Shown here in pieces: positions 8,031 through 16,404 of a stretch of DNA of 64,000 nt. Every line of letters begins with the position of its first letter. The stretch's first letter is position 1. The notes under the pieces are model-generated. The model was not told the origin of the DNA and made no database searches. It saw only the letters and a program-made list of their open reading frames with translations. Source of the stretch: Larkinella humicola (GTDB lineage: Bacteria; Bacteroidota; Bacteroidia; Cytophagales; Spirosomataceae). The translations under genes were made by a program, and so were the position numbers. The stretch spans positions 558,001 through 622,000 of the forward strand of contig NZ_VTWS01000001.1 in assembly GCF_008727875.1 (NCBI RefSeq), in the 5' to 3' direction.

Positions 8031-9035
8031 ATGCAACCCAGTCAGCGAATCAAATACAAGTGGATGTCGATCTCATTGGGACTGAGTGTGGCACTGATGA
8101 TTCTCAAATTTACGGCCTGGTGGCTGACGTCGTCCACGGCGGTTTTGACGGATGCCCTCGAATCCATTATCAACGTGATTGCCAGCGGGTTTGCCCTCTA
8201 CAGCATTTACCTATCCGGCCAGCCCCGCGACCGAAATCACCCGTATGGACACGGTAAAATTGAGTTTTTCTCCTCCGGTTTTGAAGGGGCGTTAATTCTA
8301 TCGGCGGGGCTTTTCATCATTTTCCAGGCCATTCAATCCTTTTCACATCCGCAATCCATCACCAACCTGGACTGGGGTCTGGCGCTGATCGCCCTGACCA
8401 CGGTGGCCAACGCGCTGGTGGGCTGGCTGCTGATCCGAAACGGACGCGCTACGAATTCGATCACCCTCATTGCCGACGGTCGTCACCTGCTGGTCGACAG
8501 CCTAAGCAGTTTGATCGTGGTGGTGGGCATCGGCCTCATCTGGCTCACCGGGTTGACCTGGTTCGATGGCCTGTTGTCGCTTATTCTCTCCGGGGTGATC
8601 ATTTTCAACGGTCTCGGCCTGATCCGGCACTCGGTGGCGGGTTTAATGGACGAAACCGACCTGGCGCTGCTGCAACGCATTCTGGATATTCTGAAACACC
8701 ACAAGCGCAGCAATTGGATCGATATTCACAACACGCGCGTGCAGCGGTACGGGGCTGATCTGCACATCGACTGCCACCTGACGCTGCCTTACTACTGGAC
8801 ACTGGCGCAGGTTCACCAGGAAGTTCATGAGTTTGAAGAAGTGCTAAAGCGGGAAATCGACACGGAAGTGGAAATTTTTATTCACGTCGATCCGTGTTTG
8901 CCGGAATGTTGCCACTATTGCCGTATTGCCGACTGTCCGGTTCGGGCCCATGCATTCTCCGGCGATGTGGAATGGACGATTGCTAACATTTCGACCAATC
9001 AAAAACATTTTGTCAGGGAAGCTGAGCCGAATTGA
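8031..9035 (+). CDS. Cation diffusion facilitator (CDF) metal transporter
   Basis: 334 residues: six membrane helices in the first about 210 residues and a cytosolic metallochaperone-like domain after them. Metal-site residues are visible: TDALESI (D..E) in helix 2 and RHLLVDS (H...D) in helix 5, matching the DD/HD arrangement of YiiP/FieF with one Asp replaced by Glu. HPYGHGKIEF is the conserved loop. The C-terminus carries an unusual cysteine cluster (CLPECCHYCRIADC). Likely proton-coupled export of Zn, Fe or Mn. Start chosen at 8031 (MQPSQRIKYK). Followed by a hairpin terminator. Confidence 0.92.
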   Translation: MQPSQRIKYKWMSISLGLSVALMILKFTAWWLTSSTAVLTDALESIINVIASGFALYSIYLSGQPRDRNHPYGHGKIEFFSSGFEGALILSAGLFIIFQAIQSFSHPQSITNLDWGLALIALTTVANALVGWLLIRNGRATNSITLIADGRHLLVDSLSSLIVVVGIGLIWLTGLTWFDGLLSLILSGVIIFNGLGLIRHSVAGLMDETDLALLQRILDILKHHKRSNWIDIHNTRVQRYGADLHIDCHLTLPYYWTLAQVHQEVHEFEEVLKREIDTEVEIFIHVDPCLPECCHYCRIADCPVRAHAFSGDVEWTIANISTNQKHFVREAEPN

Positions 9036-9073
9036 TGCGGTTCTTTTTCAAAAAAATTTCACAAAATCCGATT

Positions 9074-9101
9074 AAAAAAGTTGGCCGTTATCAACTTTTT
9101 T
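9074..9101 (+). terminator. Rho-independent terminator after the CDF gene
   Basis: AAAAAAGTTG (9074-9083) pairs with CAACTTTTTT (9092-9101) around an 8-base loop, ending in a T run, 39 bases after the stop codon. Confidence 0.7.
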
Positions 9102-9102
9102 G

Positions 9103-9110
9103 TAATTTTC
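9103..9110 (+). promoter_or_regulatory. Candidate promoter inside the intergenic region
   Basis: TAATTTTC is 7 of 8 to TAnnTTTG; a TTG (9081-9083) lies 19 bases upstream, the expected Bacteroidota -33/-7 spacing. It would drive a short transcript that ends at the hairpin 9169-9204. Confidence 0.3.
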
Positions 9111-9116
9111 GGTGAG

Positions 9117-9204
9117 AATTTAGTGCTCAAATGAGATACTTAATTCAGGTTGTATTCATATCTCGGTTAAAAAGGCCCCCGCACACGCTGCTGAGGGCCT
9201 TTTT
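9117..9204 (+). ncRNA. Candidate small RNA, about 90 nt
   Basis: Between the CDF terminator and the carbonic-anhydrase gene there is a promoter-like element (9103-9110, TTG 19 bases upstream) followed about 60 bases later by a strong GC stem with a T tail. No open reading frame of note lies between. The arrangement fits a stand-alone small RNA; alternatively the hairpin only serves the flanking genes. I do not recognise an RNA family. Confidence 0.25.
9169..9204. terminator. Bidirectional terminator hairpin
   Basis: AAAAAGGCCC (9169-9178) pairs with GGGCCTTTTT (9195-9204), 10 bp perfect, with T runs on both strands. It can stop transcription from the left and from the carbonic-anhydrase gene on the right. 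Confidence 0.8.
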
Positions 9205-9255
9205 CCTTTTTGAGACGTCCTGGTTTAGTACTGCAAGACTTGAGGGGATCGATTT

Positions 9256-9819
9256 TTAAGTTAAACTGTCCATCAGCCTTACATTTCCCCGCAAATCAAT
9301 AAAAAAACAATGGACGTTGAGTTGGTGATTTTCCAACACAATTTCATTTCCCTTGACAACTTCCTTTGGAAACGGTTTAGTATGAATCTCCCTGGCAAGC
9401 GTTAAGGCAAACTCTTTGTGGCATTGGTATTCTTCCTCCCTTGAACTGAACGTCCCCGTCCCATCAATCAGAAACTCCTTGTATGCCCCACAATCTTCGT
9501 GTTCTATAATGTAAACATCCTTAATGTCGTGCAACTTCACGGCTATTGCCAGATGGTGGTCGAGCGTTGTCTTCCAGGGTTTGAAATGATCATAGGTTTT
9601 CAACGCCTGGGGATCAAACCGATGCCGGTGTTCATGGGCCGCATGGGTGCATAATGAAGTACCGGCCAGCGCAAAATGATCGTACCGATTGTGCAGATTA
9701 TCGTGGTGAAGAAAATGAAGCAGGTTGTCGGTCAGTCGCAGGTCGATACAACTGATGACCAGAATATTTTTGTGAGGCAACTGATATTCCTCAATTTTTG
9801 GATAGGAAAGAATTGACAT
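9256..9819 (-). CDS. Beta-class carbonic anhydrase-like protein
   Basis: 187 residues. The zinc-site motifs of beta-carbonic anhydrases are present: CxDxR at residues 24-28 (CIDLR) and HxxC at 107-110 (HEDC). Members hydrate CO2 to bicarbonate, but this short, divergent type (LAGTSLCTHAAHEHRH segment) is often only annotated as carbonic-anhydrase-like. The ATG at 9819 is chosen because a perfect TATATTTG -7 box covers 9844-9851, which would lie on top of a possible TTG start at 9846. Confidence 0.78.
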   Translation of the reverse strand: MSILSYPKIEEYQLPHKNILVISCIDLRLTDNLLHFLHHDNLHNRYDHFALAGTSLCTHAAHEHRHRFDPQALKTYDHFKPWKTTLDHHLAIAVKLHDIKDVYIIEHEDCGAYKEFLIDGTGTFSSREEEYQCHKEFALTLAREIHTKPFPKEVVKGNEIVLENHQLNVHCFFIDLRGNVRLMDSLT

Positions 9820-9843
9820 CGTGGACAGGAGTTTGGTACCTGA

Positions 9844-9851
9844 CAAATATA
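9844..9851 (-). promoter_or_regulatory. -7 element for the carbonic anhydrase-like gene
   Basis: On the reverse strand TATATTTG, a perfect TAnnTTTG, 24 bases before the ATG at 9819. This decides the start codon against the upstream TTG at 9846. Confidence 0.55.
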
Positions 9852-9875
9852 ACCGATTCGTTCACAAGACCATAC

Positions 9876-9906
9876 GCCCCTACCGCGCGTCAGGGGCGGT
9901 AGGGGC
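9876..9906. repeat. GC-rich palindrome in a divergent promoter region
   Basis: GCCCCTACCGC (9876-9886) and GCGGTAGGGGC (9896-9906) are perfect complements around a 9-base loop. It lies between two divergently transcribed genes, so it is not a terminator; an operator or an intergenic repetitive palindrome are the options. Confidence 0.6.
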
Positions 9907-9942
9907 CATCGTTCGGGAGTCCGATAAACCAAGCTTTTTTAG

Positions 9943-9950
9943 TATCTTTC
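9943..9950 (+). promoter_or_regulatory. Probable -7 element for the TIM-barrel gene
   Basis: TATCTTTC (TAnnTTTG with final C), 49 bases before the ATG at 10000. The same TATCTTTC variant occurs before the esterase at 51502. Confidence 0.35.
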
Positions 9951-9999
9951 CTCACTTTCATCCCAGTTTCGAGATTAACTCATTTAAAACGATTAACCT

Positions 10000-10935
10000 A
10001 TGACATCGCGTCGCTCCTTTTTAAAACAACTCAGCGTCTTGACCGCCACGGCGTCTGCCCTTCCCGCTCTGGCCGAGGCCGCTGCCAAAAAACCGTTCTT
10101 CGAGATTTCGCTGGCCGAATGGTCGCTGCACAAAGCGTTGTTCAACGAGAAAAAAATTACAAACCTGGACTTTCCAGCCCTCGCTAAAAAGGAATTCGGC
10201 ATCGATATCGTCGAATACGTCAACCAATTTTTTAAGGATAAAGCGCAGGATGCCACGTATCTGAAAGAATTGATGATGCGCTGCAAGGACAATGGCGTTC
10301 GGAATCACCTGATTATGATCGACGGAGAAGGCTATCTGGGCGAAACCGATGCGGCCAAACGCAACGAAGCCGTTGAAAAACACAAGCCCTGGGTCGAATG
10401 CGCCAAAACGCTGGGTTGTAAAACCATCCGGGTCAATGCCTTCGGAAAAGGAACGGAAGAAGAAGTGGCCAAAGCCGCCGTGGAAGGACTGGGAAAACTG
10501 GGCGAATTTGCCAAAACCATGAACATCAACGTAATTGTCGAAAACCACGGCAGTTATTCGTCCAACGGCCAGTGGCTAACGGGCGTCATGAAGCAGGTCA
10601 ACATGAAAAACGTCGGTATTCTGCCCGATTTCGGCAATTTCTGCATCAAACGCAGCGACAATTCCGAATGGGGCGGCAAGTGTGTGGAAGAATATGACCG
10701 CTACAAGGGCGTGGGTGAAATGATGCCGTTCGCCAAGGGCGTCAGTGCCAAAACCCACGACTTCGACGCCAGCGGCAACTGTACGGACACCGACTACATG
10801 CGCATGATGAAAATCGTGAAAGACAGCGGTTTCAAAGGCATCGCCGGGATCGAATACGAAGGCTCAACCCTGAGCGAATACGAAGGAATCAAAAAAACAA
10901 AAGCGCTTCTGGAGCGCGTGGGAACACTTGTTTAA
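10000..10935 (+). CDS. Tat-exported sugar phosphate isomerase/epimerase-like TIM-barrel protein
   Basis: 311 residues. The N-terminus [27 protein letters not shown] is a Tat signal (SRRSFLK motif), so the folded protein is exported to the periplasm. The rest matches the AP-endonuclease-2/xylose-isomerase-like barrel: NVIVENHG and GIEYEGS carry the metal-binding glutamates, with DFGNF between. Such exported proteins are numerous in Bacteroidota and act on sugars or inositols; the reaction is not known. Ends before a 21-bp palindrome shared with the convergent folE. Confidence 0.87.
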   Translation: MTSRRSFLKQLSVLTATASALPALAEAAAKKPFFEISLAEWSLHKALFNEKKITNLDFPALAKKEFGIDIVEYVNQFFKDKAQDATYLKELMMRCKDNGVRNHLIMIDGEGYLGETDAAKRNEAVEKHKPWVECAKTLGCKTIRVNAFGKGTEEEVAKAAVEGLGKLGEFAKTMNINVIVENHGSYSSNGQWLTGVMKQVNMKNVGILPDFGNFCIKRSDNSEWGGKCVEEYDRYKGVGEMMPFAKGVSAKTHDFDASGNCTDTDYMRMMKIVKDSGFKGIAGIEYEGSTLSEYEGIKKTKALLERVGTLV

Positions 10936-10949
10936 TAGGATAACGATAA

Positions 10950-11011
10950 ATTATGAACGATGAACGATGAATTTTACTGGCGAAGTCCAATCATCGTTCA
11001 TCGTTCATAAT
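10950..11011. repeat. 21-bp perfect inverted repeat of ATGAACGATGA words
   Basis: The arms at 10950-10970 and 10991-11011 are perfectly complementary over 21 bp with a 20-base loop. Each arm is built from tandem GAACGAT/GATGAA words. It lies between convergent genes and can act as a bidirectional terminator, though without a T tail. Confidence 0.85.
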
Positions 11012-11017
11012 TCATCA

Positions 11018-11752
11018 TTATAAAGCTGCGGTTGGTTCGCTGACGTGGCGCAGGAATTCCTGCCGGGTGGCTTCATCTTCCTTGAATTTGCCGCCGTAAT
11101 GCACCGTAACGGTCGAGCTGTTGACATCCTGAACCCCGCGCATCGAAACGCACAGGTGCCGGGCGTCGATCACCACCGCCACATCCTCAGTCTCCAGCAC
11201 GGTTTTCAACTCGTTGGCAATCTGCACCGTCAATCGCTCCTGCACCTGGGGGCGCTTGGCGAAATACTGTACAATGCGGTTGAGTTTGGACAATCCAATC
11301 ACTTTTCCACTCGAAATATAGGCCACGTGGGCGCGGCCGATGATCGGCACAAAATGGTGTTCGCAGTGCGAATGTACGGTGATGCCCTTTTCAACCAGCA
11401 TTTCATTGTACTGGTATTTGTTTTCAAACAGAGCCGCCTGCGGTTTTTTCGCTGGATCGAGACCGCTGAAAATTTCCTTGACGTACATTTTAGCGACTCG
11501 CCGGGGTGTTCCTTTCAGGCTGTCATCGGTTAAATCCAGCCCCAAAATGTTCATAATGTGCCGAAAATGGCCTTCGATCAGGTCCATTTTTGCCTCATCA
11601 CTCAAGTCAAAGGCATCATCACGCAACGGAGTTTCGATGGAAGACGCCACGTGGTCATCACCCATTTCATCGACTGTTACGTCATGAAGCAGGTCATAAG
11701 CAGGATGATGGCCGTTAGACCGGGTATTCAACGAAGTTCCGTTCGGTTTCAT
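11018..11752 (-). CDS. folE: GTP cyclohydrolase I
   Basis: 244 residues. FolE converts GTP to 7,8-dihydroneopterin triphosphate, the first step of folate and (with QueD) queuosine synthesis. Zinc and substrate motifs are visible: HSHCEHHFVPIIGRAHVAYI, the second zinc ligand in ARHLCVSMRG, and QERLTVQIA. The N-terminal about 55 residues are an extension rich in polar residues. The chosen ATG at 11752 overlaps the 3' end of queD by 38 bases, which suggests translational coupling; a later start at 11665 would remove the overlap but cuts the extension. Confidence 0.95.
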   Translation of the reverse strand: MKPNGTSLNTRSNGHHPAYDLLHDVTVDEMGDDHVASSIETPLRDDAFDLSDEAKMDLIEGHFRHIMNILGLDLTDDSLKGTPRRVAKMYVKEIFSGLDPAKKPQAALFENKYQYNEMLVEKGITVHSHCEHHFVPIIGRAHVAYISSGKVIGLSKLNRIVQYFAKRPQVQERLTVQIANELKTVLETEDVAVVIDARHLCVSMRGVQDVNSSTVTVHYGGKFKEDEATRQEFLRHVSEPTAAL

Positions 11753-12131
11753 AGAGTCTGATTTTCAAATCCAGAGATGAATCTAGCTGGCTACGCAGCG
11801 AATCGTAAATAACTATGGCAATATGTTCGGCGGAGGGATTGAGGTTTTTAAATTCTTCCGTGTCTACATTGAGGTTTTTATGATCAAACCGGTCCGTAAC
11901 GCGGTCTTTGATCAAATCACTGAGCAATTTCATGTCCATGACGAAACCCGTAACGGGGTCTACCTCGCCGATGACCTGAACAATCAGCTCATAATTGTGG
12001 CCGTGATAATGAGGATTATTGCACTTGCCAAAAACCCGTTTGTTCTCTTCATCCGACCATTCCGGATTGTGGAGACGATGAGCCGCGTTGAAGTGTTCTT
12101 TACGGAACACCGCTACCCGTTTTTTGTCCAT
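11715..12131 (-). CDS. queD: 6-carboxytetrahydropterin synthase (QueD/PTPS family)
   Basis: 138 residues. Converts dihydroneopterin triphosphate to 6-carboxytetrahydropterin for preQ0/queuosine. His18 (FNAAHRL) and the HYHGHN segment (His43, His45) are the zinc ligands; Cys37 in FGKCNNPHYHGHN is the catalytic cysteine. The start at 12131 (MDKKRVAVFRKEHF) fits the family; the frame extends upstream to 12212 without conserved sequence. Together with folE just downstream it makes a two-enzyme pterin operon. A 6-pyruvoyl-type PTPS is the alternative. Confidence 0.9.
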   Translation of the reverse strand: MDKKRVAVFRKEHFNAAHRLHNPEWSDEENKRVFGKCNNPHYHGHNYELIVQVIGEVDPVTGFVMDMKLLSDLIKDRVTDRFDHKNLNVDTEEFKNLNPSAEHIAIVIYDSLRSQLDSSLDLKIRLYETERNFVEYPV

Positions 12132-12469
12132 TCTGTCAGAACCGGTCGCCCGGATTTTTCGATTGATACTAATTCTCGACCAAAATGTCGTCAGAAAGGA
12201 TGTCTGCAACACATTTGAGCCGTCAAGCGGTGGGATAATCCGCCTTCAGGAAGCAATTTCAGTCAGTTTCGCAGGGATAACAGCCCGGTTTCTGATTTGG
12301 TTCATACGTATATACCGGCGATTTTAAGAAATTATTAAGCCTTTCGGAATCAACTGTAGGCAACTCTCTGGATAATAATACAAGTAATCCCGTCATTTTT
12401 TTGGCTCTACCGATATTTTGCTTTTTTTTACGGCTTAGTCCTTAACAAACCCTTAACGACCGAACCTAC
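12132..12469. other. Non-coding divergent region between queD and the GH109 gene
   Basis: Between the queD start and the TTG start of the GH109 gene I find no convincing gene, hairpin or exact TAnnTTTG box. The right half is AT-rich with T runs (around 12397 and 12421), consistent with promoter DNA. Confidence 0.5.
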
Positions 12470-13822
12470 TTGAAAACGAATCGACGTCACTTTTTGCGTT
12501 CTGCGGCCGCAACCGTTTCCTCCGCCCATTTATTTCCGACCATTCTAACCGGTGCACCGGCCCAGGACAAAAAAGTCCGGCTGGCTTTTATCGGTGTGGG
12601 TGGCCGGGGCCGCAGCCACGTCGATCAGGCCATTTACCGGAACGATGTGGCCATTACGGCCATTTGCGACATTGATCCCGATGCGATCAACCGCACCAAG
12701 GCCATGATTAGCAAGGCCGGACGACCCGAGCCGGCGGTTTTTGGCAAAACGGACGAAGATTTTCTGAACATGCTCAAACGCGACGACATCGACGGCGTGG
12801 TGATTGCCACCCCCTGGGAATGGCACGTGCCGATGTCGGTAGCCACGATGAAAGCCGGGAAATACGCGGGGGTTGAAGTGTCGGCGACGGTTACCCTGAA
12901 AGAATCCTGGGATCTGATCGAAGCGTCGGAAAAAAGCGGAATGCCCTGCATGATTCTGGAGAACGTCTGCTACCGGCGCGATGTCATGGCGGTTTTGAAC
13001 ATGATTCGTCAGGGTCTGTTCGGCGAAATGCTGTATGCCCACTGCGGGTACCAGCACGACCTGCGAACCGTCAAGTTTAACGGCGGTATGGGCAAAGAAG
13101 GCGTCGAATTCGGAGCCAAAGGCTATTCCGAAGCCCGCTGGCGGACCCAACATTCCGTCGATCGCAACGGCGATCTGTATCCTACCCACGGTTTGGGGCC
13201 GGTCGCCCACTGGCTGGACATCAATCGCGGCAACCGGTTTATGTATTTGACGTCAACTGCGACCAAGGCCCGGAGTCTGCACAAATTTGTGGTAGACAAA
13301 GGCGGAGCCAACCACCCGAACGCCAAAGTCAATTTCAAACTGGGCGATATTGTTACGACCGTCATCAACTGTGCGAATGGCGAGAACATCGTGATTATGC
13401 ACGATACGAACTCACCCCGCCCCTATTCGCTGGGCTTCCGGGCGCAGGGAACCCAGGGCATCTGGATGGATGATGGAAAAACCATTTATATTGAAGGAAA
13501 AAGTGCCAAACCGCACCAGTGGGAGCCTTTCAAAGAATACCAGGACCAGTACGACCACCCGATCTGGAAGCGCCACGCTCAAACCGCCGAAAATGCGGGC
13601 CACGGCGGAATCGATTTTTTCGTGATCCGGGCTTTCATCGAGTCCGTCAAACGGAAAGTGCCGCCCCCAATCGACGTGTATGACGCAGCGGTCTGGAGCG
13701 CCATCAGTCCACTCTCGGAAGAATCCATCGCCAAAGGCAGTAAACCGATTGAAATTCCGGACTTTACGCGCGGCAAATGGAAGACAAATAAGCCCATTTT
13801 TGCTTTAACGGATGACTATTAA
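12470..13822 (+). CDS. GH109-type Gfo/Idh/MocA oxidoreductase fold, Tat-exported (alpha-N-acetylgalactosaminidase-like)
   Basis: 450 residues. A Tat signal (TNRRHFLRSAAATVSS) precedes a Rossmann fold (FIGVGGRGRSHV at about residues 40-51). The body matches family GH109 enzymes, which cleave alpha-N-acetylgalactosamine by an NAD-dependent mechanism: TPWEWHVPMSVATMKAGK, LENVCYRRDVMAVLNM, GYQHDLR, YPTHGLGPV, HDTNSPRPY and the C-terminal EIPDFTRGKWK. The only available start is TTG: upstream in frame is a stop with no ATG or GTG. Next genes are a sugar permease and a GHMP kinase, which fits aminosugar use. Confidence 0.87.
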   Translation: MKTNRRHFLRSAAATVSSAHLFPTILTGAPAQDKKVRLAFIGVGGRGRSHVDQAIYRNDVAITAICDIDPDAINRTKAMISKAGRPEPAVFGKTDEDFLNMLKRDDIDGVVIATPWEWHVPMSVATMKAGKYAGVEVSATVTLKESWDLIEASEKSGMPCMILENVCYRRDVMAVLNMIRQGLFGEMLYAHCGYQHDLRTVKFNGGMGKEGVEFGAKGYSEARWRTQHSVDRNGDLYPTHGLGPVAHWLDINRGNRFMYLTSTATKARSLHKFVVDKGGANHPNAKVNFKLGDIVTTVINCANGENIVIMHDTNSPRPYSLGFRAQGTQGIWMDDGKTIYIEGKSAKPHQWEPFKEYQDQYDHPIWKRHAQTAENAGHGGIDFFVIRAFIESVKRKVPPPIDVYDAAVWSAISPLSEESIAKGSKPIEIPDFTRGKWKTNKPIFALTDDY

Positions 13823-13941
13823 TTCGGTAACGGCCCAATAATCAGAATAAAATTCTTAATTAATAAAAAAATTTAAAATATATTAAACGACTGCGTGTTA
13901 TATTGCGAGCTCGTTCTCAATTTCTCCAAACTTCTCAAAAA

Positions 13942-15174
13942 ATGACTCCGACTGCAACCCGGAATTCAACCAATAGCTACCTTGGGCCACTGCTCATTGT
14001 CGGCATGTTATTTTTCATTTTCGGATTTGTCACCTGGGTCAATGGGGTGCTGATTACCTTTTTCAAACAGGCTTTTCAGCTCAGCACCGTAGGTTCGAAC
14101 CTGGTAGTGTCGGCGTTTTTCATTTCTTACACGCTCATGGCGATTCCGTCGTCCTGGCTGCTTAAGAAAACAGGATTCAAAAACGGGATGTCGCTGGGCC
14201 TGATCATCATGGCCATCGGCACCATCACGTTCATACCGGCTGCCAAGGCGGTTTCGTATCCGTTGTTCCTGGTCGGTTTGTTCCTGATCGGAATTGGCTT
14301 AACGGTTCTGCAAACGGCTTCCAATCCTTACGTGACCATCCTTGGACCCCGCGAAAGTGCGGCACAACGGATTAGCTTCATGGGGGTCGCCAACAAATTA
14401 GCGGGCATCATCAGCCAGTTTATTTTCGGCGGTTTGTTGTTAACGGGGGCCAATGTCATTTCGGCCGAGGAATCGCTGAACAAAGTGGTGACGCCGTATT
14501 TGATTCTGACGGGCGTTCTGGTGGTGCTCGCCATGCTAATCCGCTTCTCTACTTTACCTGAAGTATCCGAAGAGCAGGATGAAGACAAAACACTAGTAAC
14601 CAAGCCATTAACCACGGATAGCGTATGGCAACATGCCAACCTTGTACTGGGCGTTCTGGCTATTTTTTGCTACGTAGGGGTCGAAGTCATTTCGGGCGAC
14701 ACCATCATTAACTACGGCGTTGCGCTGGGCTTCTCCAATGACGAAGCCAAATACTTTACGGCCTATACGTTGTACGGCATGCTTGGTGGTTACATCCTGG
14801 GCATCATCCTCATTCCGCGTTTCCTTTCGCAGCAGAAATCACTCATCATTGGAACGAGTCTCGGTTTGGTTCTGACCGTGGGTGCTTTGCTAACCGACGG
14901 GTTTACGTCCGTACTGTGCATCGCGCTACTGGGTTTTGCCATCGCACCGATCTGGCCGGCCCTCTGGCCTTTGTCGCTAGACCGGCTGGGTAAATTCACC
15001 AAATTAGGCTCAGCATTACTAATCATGGGTATTTCCGGCGGTGCGTTACTGCCCCTGCTGCACGGTTATCTGACCGACGCCGTTAGTCCCAAATTAGCGT
15101 ACGCCATGATCCTGCCCCTGCTAAGTTACATCTTGTATTATGCGGTAGCAGGAAGCAAAAAACACACCTGGTAA
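13942..15174 (+). CDS. MFS sugar permease (FucP/FHS family-like)
   Basis: 410 residues with about twelve membrane helices. The N-terminus YLGPLLIVGMLFFIFGFVTW and the segment VLQTASNPYVTILGPRESAAQRIS are characteristic of the fucose/glucose/galactose:H+ symporter branch of MFS. Start at the ATG 13942 rather than an in-frame TTG at 13903. The stop codon overlaps the next ATG (TAATG at 15172-15176), so it is translationally coupled to the GHMP kinase. The substrate is inferred to be the sugar released by the preceding GH109 enzyme. Confidence 0.88.
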   Translation: MTPTATRNSTNSYLGPLLIVGMLFFIFGFVTWVNGVLITFFKQAFQLSTVGSNLVVSAFFISYTLMAIPSSWLLKKTGFKNGMSLGLIIMAIGTITFIPAAKAVSYPLFLVGLFLIGIGLTVLQTASNPYVTILGPRESAAQRISFMGVANKLAGIISQFIFGGLLLTGANVISAEESLNKVVTPYLILTGVLVVLAMLIRFSTLPEVSEEQDEDKTLVTKPLTTDSVWQHANLVLGVLAIFCYVGVEVISGDTIINYGVALGFSNDEAKYFTAYTLYGMLGGYILGIILIPRFLSQQKSLIIGTSLGLVLTVGALLTDGFTSVLCIALLGFAIAPIWPALWPLSLDRLGKFTKLGSALLIMGISGGALLPLLHGYLTDAVSPKLAYAMILPLLSYILYYAVAGSKKHTW

Positions 15175-16250
15175 TGAGCCAATTAAGCGTTTCCACCCCC
15201 GGCAGAATCTGTTTGTTCGGCGAACACCTGGATTATTTGGGGCTGCCCGTCATTGCCGCAGCCATCAACCGGCGAATCCGGATTACCGGTTCGCACCGGG
15301 CGGATCGGAACGTGGTGATCAACCTGCCGGATGTGAACGAGCGGGAAGAATTCGAGCTATCGGATTCCAGTCTGGTGTATACCAAACCGCGTGATTATTT
15401 TCGGAGCAGCTACAATGTGCTGTTAAAACACGGTTACCGGTTTTCAAAAGGGGTGGAATGTGAAGTCCACGGAAATATTCCGATCAATTCCGGTACGTCG
15501 AGTTCATCAGCGTTGGTGGCTTCCTGGCTGCATTTTCTGATGCGCATGAGTGACCGTCCGCGGTTGCTGAGTCGGCAGGAAATTGGCAATCTGGCCAATG
15601 AGGCCGAAGTGCTTGAATTTGGCGAACCGGGTGGCATGATGGATCATTATTCCACCGCCATCGGCGATGTGATCTATCTGGAGTCGGAACCGCACATTGA
15701 AATTGAAGAATTACGGCCCAAACTCGGTGCCTTCGTGCTGGGCGACTCGCTGGAAGCCAAAGATACGCTGGATATCCTGGGTCGGCTGCGGAACGGTGTC
15801 AACGGAATTATTCAGAAAATCAAAGCCGTCAACCCTGAATTCTCCCTCCATACCACGGATGTCCTGGAACTTGACGACTACCGTCTTTTTTTATCGGGCG
15901 AAGAAAATACGCTGCTGGAAGGCACGGTTTCGAACCGCGATCTCCTCCGCGAAGCCCGGCAGGTGCTGGAATCAGCTGATCTGAATCACATCCGGCTTGG
16001 CGACTTACTCAACCGTCACCACGCCAATCTGCGGGATGCCCAACGCATTTCGACACCCAAAATCGACCGAATGCTCGAAGCGGCTTTGAATGCCGGGGCG
16101 CTGGGCGGTAAAATCAACGGTTCGGGGGGCGGTGGGTGTATGTTTGCCTACGCACCCGGCCATGCCGGAGCCGTCGCCGAAGCCATTGAACGCCAGGGCG
16201 GTGCGGCCTATATTATTCGGGTAGACGAAGGCACCAAGGTCGAAGAATAG
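15174..16250 (+). CDS. GHMP kinase, galactokinase-like
   Basis: 358 residues. Galactokinase signature near the N-terminus (GRICLFGEHLDYLGLPV, residues 10-26), the ATP-binding motif NIPINSGTSSSSALVAS, and the C-terminal GGKINGSGGGGCMFAY motif. Full GHMP length. Phosphorylates a hexose at C1 or a related position; galactose or N-acetylgalactosamine is likely given the GH109 and MFS genes upstream, but sequence alone does not settle this. Coupled to the permease by a TAATG overlap. Confidence 0.88.
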   Translation: MSQLSVSTPGRICLFGEHLDYLGLPVIAAAINRRIRITGSHRADRNVVINLPDVNEREEFELSDSSLVYTKPRDYFRSSYNVLLKHGYRFSKGVECEVHGNIPINSGTSSSSALVASWLHFLMRMSDRPRLLSRQEIGNLANEAEVLEFGEPGGMMDHYSTAIGDVIYLESEPHIEIEELRPKLGAFVLGDSLEAKDTLDILGRLRNGVNGIIQKIKAVNPEFSLHTTDVLELDDYRLFLSGEENTLLEGTVSNRDLLREARQVLESADLNHIRLGDLLNRHHANLRDAQRISTPKIDRMLEAALNAGALGGKINGSGGGGCMFAYAPGHAGAVAEAIERQGGAAYIIRVDEGTKVEE

Positions 16251-16367
16251 AATAACCGACTGATTATCAACGTATATCCATCTCTTTTACTAACGTTCCG
16301 AAATGAACAATTTCGGGAAAAAGCGGGTTCTATTACTAGCTTTTGCGGGGAAAACGCGCCGGTTTTG

Positions 16368-16375
16368 TACCTTTG
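16368..16375 (+). promoter_or_regulatory. ispG promoter
   Basis: TACCTTTG, a perfect TAnnTTTG, with TTTG at 16342-16345 22 bases upstream. The ATG follows 29 bases after the box. Confidence 0.6.
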
Positions 16376-16404
16376 TATCCTCTTCCGCACTCGCTGTTTA
16401 GGCC

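Noticed and set aside
9820-9846. Longer N-terminus of the carbonic anhydrase-like protein from a TTG at 9846
   Set aside because: A perfect TATATTTG promoter box covers the TTG, and the ATG at 9819 gives a normal protein.
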